Below are positions 54,851 to 63,053 of a DNA stretch of 64,000 bases, piece after piece. The first letter of the stretch is position 1; each line of letters starts with the position of its first letter. The translations under genes and the position numbers were made by a program. The notes beneath the pieces were generated by a model, which ran no database searches, had not been told where the DNA came from, and saw nothing but the letters and a program-made list of their open reading frames with translations. The stretch comes from Acidobacteriota bacterium (GTDB lineage Bacteria; Acidobacteriota; Blastocatellia; Pyrinomonadales; Pyrinomonadaceae), in NCBI GenBank assembly GCA_016703965.1, contig JADJBB010000021.1, positions 1,178,001-1,242,000 on the forward strand, in the 5' to 3' direction.

Positions 54851-55060
54851 TCCGCGCATAAAGGTGGGCTTGATAAGCGATGTATAGCTTTGGATGAGCA
54901 GGGTGCGCGGAAAGCTTGATGGTCGGTATCGGAATTTTGAGAACAAGCAGAAAAAGTACTCTACCAATCTGCCATTCTCCTCTACCAAAGTGGTGGTACT
55001 GAGTCTAATTGTAGGGTAAACAACTCTACCAACGTACCCGAATTTTCTTGTCGGAATTGT
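54851..55060. promoter_or_regulatory. lutB-lutC spacer with three CTCTACCAA repeats
   Basis: A 210-bp gap with no credible gene. CTCTACCAA occurs near 54959, 54980 and 55024, the middle one followed by a partial inverted copy (GTGGTGGTAC). TACCAA is the half-site of TTGGT-N3-ACCAA, which in other bacteria is bound by LldR/LutR-type GntR proteins; that link is inference. Confidence 0.4.
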
Positions 55061-55732
55061 ATGACGACCGCTCGCGAAGACATAATTGGATCGATCCGCC
55101 GGCATCTGGCGGCGAGCAAGCCGTTCGACGCGGTCCACCGCGAGCATGCGGGCGGCCAGGCCGAAGCCGTTGTAAATACAGCACTTCCGGCTGAGAACCT
55201 GGCTGATGTCGGGACGCCTTTAGACAATTTCGGTTCGAGTGCCTCGTTACTTGGAATTCACTTTGAGGTTGCGGCGAACGTGAGAGAGGCGGCGGCTCTT
55301 GTCGAATCTGTGATAAACCGGATCGGAGCAAAAGATATCGCTATTTCAGACTCTGAGCTGGTCGCGGAGAGCATTGAAACTATTGAAACTGTTGAGTTTA
55401 CACGCGACGCGTCGACCGAATTCCTATTCGGCTCCGACCTCGGAATAACGTCCGCTCAGTGGGCGATCGCTGAGACCGGAACGCTGGTACTCGAGGCCGA
55501 GAGCGAAAACCATCGGCTCATATCCCTCGTGCCGCCGGTGCATCTTTGCCTGCTCGAGGCGAGTAAAATTCGGCAGACACTGGGTGAAGTTTTGACCCTG
55601 ACACAAGGAAATTTGGGGCATGCGATGACTTTTGTAACCGGAGCTTCGCGGACCTCGGATATTGAGTTAACGCTGGCAATTGGCGTCCACGGGCCTGGAG
55701 AATTGCACGTTATTGTTTTGGCTGACCGATAA
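55061..55732 (+). CDS. lutC: L-lactate utilisation protein LutC (LUD domain)
   Basis: A 223-residue LUD-domain protein, third member of the LutABC lactate oxidation system. The N-terminus TTAREDIIGSIRRHLA is typical, and the conserved core is SAQWAIAETGTLVLEAESENHRLISLVPPVHLCLLE, followed by the family-typical FVTGASRTSDIELTLAIGVHGPGELHVI. Its stop lies one base before the ABC ATPase start, tying lactate oxidation to the sugar importer operon. Confidence 0.94.
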   Translation: MTTAREDIIGSIRRHLAASKPFDAVHREHAGGQAEAVVNTALPAENLADVGTPLDNFGSSASLLGIHFEVAANVREAAALVESVINRIGAKDIAISDSELVAESIETIETVEFTRDASTEFLFGSDLGITSAQWAIAETGTLVLEAESENHRLISLVPPVHLCLLEASKIRQTLGEVLTLTQGNLGHAMTFVTGASRTSDIELTLAIGVHGPGELHVIVLADR

Positions 55733-55733
55733 A

Positions 55734-57215
55734 ATGCTGCTAAAAGCTGACAAAATCGCAAAAGCATACTCAGGCGTTCAGGCCCTGCGAGACGCTTCGT
55801 TCGAGCTTGAGCCGGGCGAGGTGCATGCGCTTGTCGGCGAAAACGGCGCGGGAAAATCGACTTTTATCAAGATCGTGACCGGAGCCGTAACACCTGATAG
55901 CGGTGAATTGACCGTCAACGGCGAACCGGTTCGCGAGAACTCACCAGCGATATCCAAAACGCTCGGCATTGCGGCCATCTATCAGCAACCTGCTCTGTTT
56001 CCAGAACTTACGGTCGCCGAGAACATCGCGATCGGCCTCGAACGCAAAGGGTTTTTCGGATTCGTAAATTGGAACGAACGCCGCCGGGCAGCGAAAGAAC
56101 TGCTCGATCGCGTCGGGGCCAAGATCGATCCGGAAACGCCCGCTGGTGAGCTTTCAATGCCGCAGCAGCAGCTCGTAGAGATCGCTCGGGCTCTCGGGGC
56201 AAATGCAAAAATTCTCATTTTTGACGAGCCTACAGCTTCGCTTTCTGAAGAAGATACGCAGAACCTCTTTCGCGTCATCCGCGAACTCCGCTCGCAGGGT
56301 GTCGGGATGATCTATATCTCGCACCGCCTCGAAGAATTGCCAGTAATTGCCGACCGCGTCACAGTTTTGCGGGACGGCCTAACGATCGGAACTAAAGTAA
56401 TGGATGAAGTTAGCAGCGAGGAGCTGATCAAACTAATGGTCGGCCGCGAGCTTTCAGCCGTCTTTCCGAAACGAGCGGTTGAGATCGGCGAAGTCATTTT
56501 TGAGCTGAAAGATCTCGCTTCGCGGGCGGTTGGGATCAAGAATATCAATCTTTCCGTTCGAGCCGGTGAGATCGTCGGTGTGGCCGGTTTGATCGGAGCG
56601 GGGCGGACTGAGCTGGCAAAAGCAATTTTTGGCATCGTCGAATCCGACCAAGGCGAGATATTGCTTCGCGGCAAACCGATGCATTTCGGCCATCCGTCCG
56701 AGGCGATCGACGTTGGTATCGCGTATTTACCTGAGGATCGCCGAAAACACGGAGTCGTGCTGGATTTCTCGATCAGCGCTAATATAACGCTCGCTTCGCT
56801 CAAAAAACTTTCCGGCTTTAAGGGTATGAATTTTGGCAAGGAAAATGAGATCGCGGCGGACTATACGCGGCGCCTTGGCGTTAAAACGCCGGGCATTCAC
56901 AATGCCGTCTCGACGCTCTCAGGCGGCAACCAGCAGAAGGTCGCCCTGAGCCGCTGGCTGATGACAAAACCGTCGGTTTTGATCCTCGATGAACCAACCC
57001 AAGGCATCGACGTCGGGGCAAAATCCGAGATCCATTCTCTGATGATGGAGATCGCTGAACAGGGCGTTGCGATCCTTATGATCTCGTCAGAACTCCCGGA
57101 AATACTGGGTATGAGCGACAGAATTGCTGTCATGCACGGCGGGACGATCGTTAAAGTTTTTGATAGGGAAGAGGCGACGCAGGATAAGATCCTGGCGGTC
57201 GCGCTAGGACATTGA
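55734..57215 (+). CDS. Sugar ABC transporter ATPase, two ABC domains (RhaT/RbsA type)
   Basis: A 493-residue double ATPase of the carbohydrate uptake family 2. The ATG at 55734 (MLLKADKIAKAYSGVQALRD) is the natural start, one base after the lutC stop. The first domain has Walker A GENGAGKST, Walker B ILIFDEPT and signature LSMPQQQ; the second has the degenerate GLIGAGRTELAKAIFG, LSGGNQQKVALSRWL and LILDEPTQGIDVGA. Together with the two permease genes it probably imports L-rhamnose (RhaSTPQ-like), judged from context. Its TGA stop starts a family E inverted repeat. Confidence 0.92.
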   Translation: MLLKADKIAKAYSGVQALRDASFELEPGEVHALVGENGAGKSTFIKIVTGAVTPDSGELTVNGEPVRENSPAISKTLGIAAIYQQPALFPELTVAENIAIGLERKGFFGFVNWNERRRAAKELLDRVGAKIDPETPAGELSMPQQQLVEIARALGANAKILIFDEPTASLSEEDTQNLFRVIRELRSQGVGMIYISHRLEELPVIADRVTVLRDGLTIGTKVMDEVSSEELIKLMVGRELSAVFPKRAVEIGEVIFELKDLASRAVGIKNINLSVRAGEIVGVAGLIGAGRTELAKAIFGIVESDQGEILLRGKPMHFGHPSEAIDVGIAYLPEDRRKHGVVLDFSISANITLASLKKLSGFKGMNFGKENEIAADYTRRLGVKTPGIHNAVSTLSGGNQQKVALSRWLMTKPSVLILDEPTQGIDVGAKSEIHSLMMEIAEQGVAILMISSELPEILGMSDRIAVMHGGTIVKVFDREEATQDKILAVALGH

Positions 57216-57354
57216 CTGGAGCGAAAGCGTCTCGCTTGCCGGCGGTCGAAGAAAGCTTATTTTGCGCTAGCTTTGAATCAAGTTGGGTGATATTTGAGTT
57301 TTTAACGCCGAGGAAGCCTCGGCGTGGCAAGCAGGGATGCTCGCCGCTCCAGTC
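57214..57354. repeat. Family E inverted repeat between ABC ATPase and permease
   Basis: Left arm about 57214-57240 starts in the ATPase TGA stop; right arm about 57326-57354 ends six bases before the permease start. Several mismatches; the inner part resembles the inner part of the copy at 28584-28726. Confidence 0.7.
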
Positions 57355-57359
57355 GTCGT

Positions 57360-58328
57360 ATGAACTTTAGTCGATACAAAAGAGAGATCTCAGCCGCGGG
57401 GGCATTTGTGGCGATTCTGATCGTCCTGGCCATCGTTGCGCCGTCTTTTTTTAGTGCAGGAAATCTTCGCGATCTGCTGATAAATAACGCTCCGACTTTG
57501 CTTATCGCGATCGGAATGACGATGGTCATTTTGGTTGGCGAGATCGATATTTCGGTAGGGTCGCAGTTCGCGGTCTGCAGCATTGCGGCGGGATTTTTGG
57601 CGAAAACCGGAATGCCGATGCCCGTGCTTTTTGCCTCAATTTTGCTGGTCGGAGCGGCTATGGGCTCACTGAATGGCGTTTTGGTTGGCTGGCTGCGTTT
57701 GCCGTCGATCATTGTCACGCTGGCGATGCTTGTTCTTTGGCGGGACGCTCTGCGATGGCTTACGGAAGGGGCGTGGGTTCAGAATTTGCCAGAGAATTTC
57801 CAATGGTTCGGTCTCTCGCAGCGGGGCGGCGAACTGACGATCGTTGTCATAACACTCATAATTTTTGTCGCATTTGCGTGGACTTTGCGAAACGTTGTCG
57901 CGGGTCGAAAGATCTACGCAGTCGGCTCTGACGCTGAGGCGGCGAGGCTCGCGGGTATTAGCGGCCCGACCGTTGTTTTGAGCGTATTTGCTCTGATGGG
58001 GGCACTTACGGGAATTGCAGCGTTGCTAAATGCCGTTAGATTTTCTGAGATTCCCGGAAATTCCGGCGTTGGCTTGGAATTGAAGGCCATCGCTGCTGTT
58101 GTCGTTGGCGGAGCCGCGATCACCGGCGGCCGTGGAACTTTGGTTGGAACTCTGATCGGAGTTGCTCTGCTTGGAACTATCGGGACGGCACTCACGTTTT
58201 TGGGTATCAATCCTTTCTGGGAAAAAGCTATTCAAGGGGCGATCATTTTGATCGCTCTGGTGTCCGACGTAGCACTCGGGCAGTTGGAGAAAAATGGAAG
58301 AAGTAATATCGCCGGAGCGGCCGCTTAA
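57360..58328 (+). CDS. Sugar ABC transporter permease (RhaP/RbsC type)
   Basis: A 322-residue inner-membrane permease of the BPD_transp_2 family with about nine hydrophobic segments. The start at 57360 (MNFSRYKREISAAGAFVAIL) is chosen because the upstream in-frame bases belong to a repeat arm. Family marks are GEIDISVGSQFA and GNSGVGLELKAIAAVVVGGAAITGGRGTLVGTLIG. It overlaps the next permease gene by 35 bases, so the two are translated together and likely form a heterodimer. Confidence 0.92.
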   Translation: MNFSRYKREISAAGAFVAILIVLAIVAPSFFSAGNLRDLLINNAPTLLIAIGMTMVILVGEIDISVGSQFAVCSIAAGFLAKTGMPMPVLFASILLVGAAMGSLNGVLVGWLRLPSIIVTLAMLVLWRDALRWLTEGAWVQNLPENFQWFGLSQRGGELTIVVITLIIFVAFAWTLRNVVAGRKIYAVGSDAEAARLAGISGPTVVLSVFALMGALTGIAALLNAVRFSEIPGNSGVGLELKAIAAVVVGGAAITGGRGTLVGTLIGVALLGTIGTALTFLGINPFWEKAIQGAIILIALVSDVALGQLEKNGRSNIAGAAA

Positions 58329-60387
58329 TACGGAGCAGTCGCTTCGCGAGCGGCTTTTTCCTAATAACGAATGGATCTTACTGATCGTCCTTATCGCGGA
58401 ATGCCTGATCTTTACGGTCACGGGCAGCAATTTTGCGACGTCCGGAAATGCCTTTGAGATCACGCGGCTCGCGGTCGAAATTGGCCTGCTTGCCCTCGTC
58501 ATGACTCCGATAATTATTACCGGAGGGATCGATCTGTCAGTCGGATCGATGATGGGACTTTCGGCTGTGTTCATGGGCTCTCTGTGGCGTGACGGCGGCG
58601 TTTCGATGCCGATTGCTATCGCGATAACCCTTTTGGTTGGTTTAGTTGGCGGATCGCTGAATGCGGCGATGATCACTAAATTAAAGGCCCCGCCGTTGAT
58701 CGTCACGCTTGGAACTTTCTCGCTTTTTCGCGGCATTGCCGAAGGCTTGACGCGTGGGATCGAGAACTATTCGGGCTTTTCGCCATCGTATCTGTTTCTC
58801 GGTCAGGGCTATGTTTTTGGGTTTATTCCGACGCAGCTTTTTATCTTTGTTCCGGTGATAATTGCGGTTTGGTGGTGGCTGCACCGCACTGCGTTCGGGC
58901 GTAGTTTTTACGCGGTCGGATTCTCACAGGAAGGTTCGCGATACGCAGGTATTAAGGTCCGGCGGCGACTGAATTTTGTTTATTGCCTGTCGGGATTGAC
59001 CGCGGCTCTCGCCGCCGTGATCTATGTTGCCCATCTCGGGCAGGCGAAATCGGATGCGGGAACGGGATATGAATTGACCGCAATTACCGCCGTTGTACTC
59101 GGCGGAGCGTCGATATTTGGCGGACGCGGGACTGTGTTGGGAACGGTTCTCGGGCTGTTCGCGATCGTTATTTTGCAAAACGGTCTGCGGCTTAGCGGCC
59201 AGCCGGCGGAGCTTGCCGGGATCTTGACCGGTGTTTTGCTCGTAGTCACAATTTTGCTCGACCGTCTGTCGAGAGCCAGCGATGCGAAACCCAAGATACA
59301 AGGGGTTTCAGAGGAGGAATTTGAAGTGAAAAATTGGCAAGTCGGAGTTTTGAGCGGCGTGATCGTCGCCGCAGCGTTGATCGTCGCAGGCAGCAATTGG
59401 CTGCTTGTTCGATCGATCAAGGATGAAAAGGGAACGTCGGCTCAGTCGACTTCCGCAAACACGAACGCTCCAACCGCAGGCAAAAAGAGCGTTATTGCCA
59501 TGATGCCGAAGGCAAAGGGCGACCCGTACTTCATCAGCTGTAAAAAAGGTGCTGAAGAAGCCGCAAAAGAGCTCGGAGCCGAACTTCTCTGGGATGGCCC
59601 GACCGATCTCGATCCGGCAAAGCAGAACGAGGTCGTCGAGGCATGGATCACGCGTGGAGTCGATGTGATCGCGGTCAGCGTTGAGAACAAAGAGGGGATC
59701 TCGACGGTTCTGAGAAAGGCTCGCGAAAAGGGAATTAAGGTCGTTACGTGGGACGCTGACGCCGAAAAAGACGCTCGCGATTACCTTATAAATCAAGCGA
59801 CTCCGCAAGGGATCGGCGAAACTCTAATGGACGAAACAGCCCGCATCATGGGCGGAAAAGGTGAATTTGCGATCATCACTGCTTCGCTTAGCGCGGCAAA
59901 TCAGAACGAATGGATCAAATACATAAAGCAGCGGCTTGAGTCGAAATATCCTGAGATGAAGCTGGTCACGATCCAGCCGAGTGACGGCGACCGCGACCGA
60001 GCCTTTCAGGAAACTCAGAATGTTCTCAAGGTCTATCCGAACGTAAAAGTTGTTATGGGAATCGCAGCTCCGGCAGTTCCGGGGATCGCCGAAGCGGTTA
60101 AACAATCGAACCGCAAAGATGTGAAAGTCACGGGCCTTTCGCTGCCGAATATGTGCAAGCCTTATATCAAAGATGGGATCGTCGACAGTATAGTCTTATG
60201 GAATACGGGCGATCTGGGTTATCTCACCGTCTTTGTGTCGAACGCTCTGAATAACGGCTTCTTCAAAAAGGGAGACAAATCGCTAAAGGCGGGACGGCTC
60301 GGTGACATCGAGGTTGTGGATGACGAGGTCAGGCTCGGTAAGCCGTTTATTTTCAATAAGGAAAATGTAGATAAATTCGATTTCTGA
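58294..60387 (+). CDS. Fused sugar ABC permease and tethered substrate-binding domain (RhaQ-RhaS type)
   Basis: A 697-residue fusion. Residues about 25-325 are a BPD_transp_2 permease (GGIDLSVGSMMGLSAV, GYELTAITAVVLGGASIFGGRGT). A further transmembrane segment at about 350-372 (GVLSGVIVAAALIVAGSNWLL) crosses to the periplasm and continues through a Ser/Thr/Asn-rich linker into a type I sugar-binding domain (about 398-697: VIAMMPKAKGDPYFISCKKG, VIAVSVENKEGISTVLRKA, VVTWDADAEKDARDYLI, GLSLPNMCKPYIKDGIVDSIVLWN). The binding domain resembles RhaS/LsrB-like proteins for rhamnose or similar sugars. Permease and binding protein are normally separate, so here the binder is tethered to the channel. 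No internal stop or restart is seen. Confidence 0.92.
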   Translation: MEEVISPERPLNTEQSLRERLFPNNEWILLIVLIAECLIFTVTGSNFATSGNAFEITRLAVEIGLLALVMTPIIITGGIDLSVGSMMGLSAVFMGSLWRDGGVSMPIAIAITLLVGLVGGSLNAAMITKLKAPPLIVTLGTFSLFRGIAEGLTRGIENYSGFSPSYLFLGQGYVFGFIPTQLFIFVPVIIAVWWWLHRTAFGRSFYAVGFSQEGSRYAGIKVRRRLNFVYCLSGLTAALAAVIYVAHLGQAKSDAGTGYELTAITAVVLGGASIFGGRGTVLGTVLGLFAIVILQNGLRLSGQPAELAGILTGVLLVVTILLDRLSRASDAKPKIQGVSEEEFEVKNWQVGVLSGVIVAAALIVAGSNWLLVRSIKDEKGTSAQSTSANTNAPTAGKKSVIAMMPKAKGDPYFISCKKGAEEAAKELGAELLWDGPTDLDPAKQNEVVEAWITRGVDVIAVSVENKEGISTVLRKAREKGIKVVTWDADAEKDARDYLINQATPQGIGETLMDETARIMGGKGEFAIITASLSAANQNEWIKYIKQRLESKYPEMKLVTIQPSDGDRDRAFQETQNVLKVYPNVKVVMGIAAPAVPGIAEAVKQSNRKDVKVTGLSLPNMCKPYIKDGIVDSIVLWNTGDLGYLTVFVSNALNNGFFKKGDKSLKAGRLGDIEVVDDEVRLGKPFIFNKENVDKFDF

Positions 60388-60448
60388 TCCTTGCCGCAAG
60401 CCGCGAGCATTTTTGATTTTTACAGCAATTTGAACTACCGTCTATCTG

Positions 60449-61456
60449 ATGCGAATTAAAGACATTGCACGCGAGGCGGGCGTTTCGACTGCGACCGTCT
60501 CGCATGTCATAAATAAGACAAAATACGTCTCAGATCCTACCCGCGACAAGGTGGAGGCGGCCATAAAGAAATTCGGCTACCATCCGAATGCCCATGCCCA
60601 GATGCTCGCTCTCGGCAAGAGTAAGATCATCGGTCTTTTGGTGTCTGATATTTCCAATCCATTTTTCCCCGAAATCATTAAAAGCGTTGAGGCGGCGGTG
60701 ATCGCAGCGGGATATAACCTTTTTCTTTTAAATACAAATTACGATACAGCGCGGACGCTCGAGTATGTTCAGCGTCTTATCCAGATGAAAGTTGCCGGCA
60801 TCATTTTGATGATCGCCGAATTTGATGAAGCTCTGATCAAGGAAGCGAAACGCAAGAAGACGAGCTTTGTGTTTCAGGACCTGGGATTTGTCGGTGAAAA
60901 GGTCAGCAATATTATTCTCGATTATGCCGCTGGCATTGACGAAGCGGTACAGCATCTAGTCTCCCTAGGGCATAAGAGAATCGTGCATATCGGCGGCGCA
61001 CACGAGATCTATTCTGCCGGAGTTCGTTGGGAAGCCTTTGTTGAAGCCGTGAAGAAACATTTGCCGGACGAGCCGGAGCCAAAGATCTACGAGGGCGATT
61101 TCCGTTTTGAGGGAGGCCGTCTTGCAGCAAGTCAGATACTTGCCGAGAAAGACCTACCGACCGCCGTCGTCGTGGCGAATGACCTGATGGCTCTCGGAGC
61201 GATGCAGGAATTCAAGGCCGCTGGTTTGCGGGTTCCCCAGGATATTTCGATCATCGGTTTTGACGACATCTCATTTTCAAGCCTTTCGGAACCGGCTTTG
61301 ACGACGGTGAATTCGCCGCGGGTCGAGATCGGCCGCCGCGCGGTCGAAGCATTGATGTTAACGGTCGACAAGCCGAATCAACAGGGCATCGAAATTCGTA
61401 TTCCGACGTCGCTTCTCAAGCGAGATTCTACTGCCCCGCCTCGGACCGGGCGATAA
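60449..61456 (+). CDS. LacI-family transcriptional regulator, candidate rhamnose regulator
   Basis: A 335-residue LacI-type repressor. The helix-turn-helix is at residues 2-21 (RIKDIAREAGVSTATVSHVI), followed by the hinge region (GYHPNAHAQMLALGKSK) and a periplasmic-binding-like sensor domain (IIGLLVSDISNPFFPEIIKS, GHKRIVHIGGAHE, TAVVVANDLMALGAMQEF, IIGFDDISFSSLSEPALTTV). It lies directly after the sugar importer. The nine AANCGNTT sites in this window have the central CG and flanking AA..TT expected for such proteins, so it is the natural candidate to bind them; this is inference. No such site lies before its own gene. Confidence 0.92.
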   Translation: MRIKDIAREAGVSTATVSHVINKTKYVSDPTRDKVEAAIKKFGYHPNAHAQMLALGKSKIIGLLVSDISNPFFPEIIKSVEAAVIAAGYNLFLLNTNYDTARTLEYVQRLIQMKVAGIILMIAEFDEALIKEAKRKKTSFVFQDLGFVGEKVSNIILDYAAGIDEAVQHLVSLGHKRIVHIGGAHEIYSAGVRWEAFVEAVKKHLPDEPEPKIYEGDFRFEGGRLAASQILAEKDLPTAVVVANDLMALGAMQEFKAAGLRVPQDISIIGFDDISFSSLSEPALTTVNSPRVEIGRRAVEALMLTVDKPNQQGIEIRIPTSLLKRDSTAPPRTGR

Positions 61457-61464
61457 TTCTACAA

Positions 61465-62979
61465 ATGTACTTTCTTGGCATCGACATCGGTACCGGCGGT
61501 TCGCGTGCGGTCGTCATTGACGTAAACGGCAAGGTCGTCGCGTCGGCGACCAAGGAACACGCCGCTTTTGCTTCGCCGCAGATCGGTTGGGCAGAGCAGG
61601 ATCCGCGTGACTGGTGGCGGGCGTCCGTTGCGGCGATTCGCAAGGTTTTGTCGTCCGTTGCCTTCGGTGCGGATGCGATCGGAGCAGTTAGTTTCTCAGG
61701 CCAGATGCATGGCTCGGTCTTTCTCGACGAAAAGGACGAAGTCATACGTCCCGCTCTTCTCTGGTGTGATCAGCGAACCGAAAAACAGTGTGGCGAGATC
61801 ACCAAAAAGATCGGAGCGACTCGTCTGATCGAACTCGTCTCAAACCCCGCGATAACGGGGTTTACTTTGCCCAAAATACTGTGGCTTCGTGAGAATGAAC
61901 TGCAAAATTGGGAGCGTGTTCGGTGTATTTTGCTGCCGAAGGATTACGTTCGCCTACGTCTAACCGGGGACAAGGCGAGTGACGTCGCAGATTCGTCCGG
62001 AACGCTGCTTTTCGATGTCGTTAATCGCCGCTGGTCGCAGGAAATACTCGACGCCATGGAGATCGACAAAGATTTGATGCCCCCGGTTTACGAATCTATC
62101 GAAGTAACAGGAAAGGTCTCAGCTGCGGGGGCCGAAGCCACCGGATTGATCGCCGGAACGCCGGTGATTGCCGGAGCAGGCGACAACGCGGCCGGAGCGA
62201 TCGGTATGGGAATCGTCCAGCCTGGAACGGTCAGCGCAACGATCGGAACGTCCGGTGTGGTTTTTGTCGTCACCGAAAAGCCCACACTCGATCTCAAAGG
62301 CCGCACCCACACACTTTGCCATGCGATCCCTAACCGCTGGCACATGACCGGCGTTACGCTTGGGGCGGGATTGAGTTTGAAGTGGTTTCGCGATAACTTC
62401 GGCGGCGGTGCTGATTTTGCGACGCTTGGTGACGAGGCGGCGAAGGTTTCCGCCGGTTCTGACGGAGCTATCTGGCTGCCGTACCTGATGGGCGAACGCA
62501 CGCCTCACCTCGACCCTCACGCCCGAGCGGCATTTATCGGCCTAACGGCGAGCCATACACGAGGGCATTTGGTCCGGGCGGTCATGGAAGGCGTTGCATT
62601 CAGCCTCCGCGATGCGTTTGAGATATTTAAGTCACTCGGAGCCGAGGTAAACGCGATACGGCTTGGCGGCGGCGGTTCCCACTCGCCGGTTTGGCGGCAG
62701 ATACAAGCCGATGTTTACGGCCAGGCGGTCCAAACGATCGAGGCTGATGAAGGGGCAGCCCTTGGTGCGGCGATACTTGCGGGTGTTGGCGTTGGAACGT
62801 GGAATTCGGTCGATGAGGCTTGCGAAAGGACGATCCGGGTCGCCGAAAAGATAGATGTTAATGCCGAATCTGCCAAAGCCCTCGACCAGAACTACGAGAT
62901 TTACAAGCGTTTGTATCCGGCTCTCAAAGCACTGTCAGAACCGCCTGTGGAACCCCGGCATCCTGCCTGCGTTCCATAA
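61465..62979 (+). CDS. xylB: Xylulokinase
   Basis: A 504-residue FGGY-family kinase phosphorylating D-xylulose. N-terminal LGIDIGTGGSRAVVIDVNGKVV, then SFSGQMHGSVFLDEKDEV (the MHG motif typical of xylulokinase), GAGDNAAGAIGMGIVQPGTVSATIGTSG, and C-terminal LGGGGSHSPVWRQIQADVYG. It starts 8 bases after the LacI gene. No xylose isomerase is present in the window, so substrate supply comes from elsewhere. The C-terminal extension (SEPPVEPRHPACVP) is encoded by repeat-like DNA of family A. Confidence 0.92.
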   Translation: MYFLGIDIGTGGSRAVVIDVNGKVVASATKEHAAFASPQIGWAEQDPRDWWRASVAAIRKVLSSVAFGADAIGAVSFSGQMHGSVFLDEKDEVIRPALLWCDQRTEKQCGEITKKIGATRLIELVSNPAITGFTLPKILWLRENELQNWERVRCILLPKDYVRLRLTGDKASDVADSSGTLLFDVVNRRWSQEILDAMEIDKDLMPPVYESIEVTGKVSAAGAEATGLIAGTPVIAGAGDNAAGAIGMGIVQPGTVSATIGTSGVVFVVTEKPTLDLKGRTHTLCHAIPNRWHMTGVTLGAGLSLKWFRDNFGGGADFATLGDEAAKVSAGSDGAIWLPYLMGERTPHLDPHARAAFIGLTASHTRGHLVRAVMEGVAFSLRDAFEIFKSLGAEVNAIRLGGGGSHSPVWRQIQADVYGQAVQTIEADEGAALGAAILAGVGVGTWNSVDEACERTIRVAEKIDVNAESAKALDQNYEIYKRLYPALKALSEPPVEPRHPACVP

Positions 62980-62980
62980 G

Positions 62981-62997
62981 AATTGGTTTACCCAATT
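62981..62997. promoter_or_regulatory. TTGG-N5-CCAA palindrome upstream of the TetR gene
   Basis: AATTGGTTTACCCAATT has perfect 6-bp arms around five bases, seven bases before a possible -35 box. Confidence 0.5.
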
Positions 62998-63003
62998 TTC
63001 CGG

Positions 63004-63030
63004 TTGACAACCTCAAAAATAAATTATAAA
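63004..63030 (+). promoter_or_regulatory. Possible promoter of the TetR gene
   Basis: TTGACA (63004-63009) and TATAAA (63025-63030) with a 15-bp spacer lie about 24 bases upstream of the start codon. The spacer is short for sigma-70, so this is tentative. Confidence 0.4.
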
Positions 63031-63049
63031 AATACATACGTTCGTTTTT
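63030..63049. promoter_or_regulatory. Possible TetR operator before its own gene
   Basis: AAATACATACGTTCGTTTTT shares ACGTTC-N-TTTTT and a central ACGT with a site at 63761-63780 before the next receptor gene. Confidence 0.4.
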
Positions 63050-63053
63050 CTTT

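Noticed and set aside
54437..55147. Long minus-strand open frame over lutB and lutC
   Set aside because: It is antisense to two clear genes, has no recognisable domain and atypical composition for this window.
28561..57360. Possible CRISPR array because of many repeated units
   Set aside because: Repeats are inverted pairs at gene borders, not evenly spaced direct repeats with unique spacers, and no cas gene is present.
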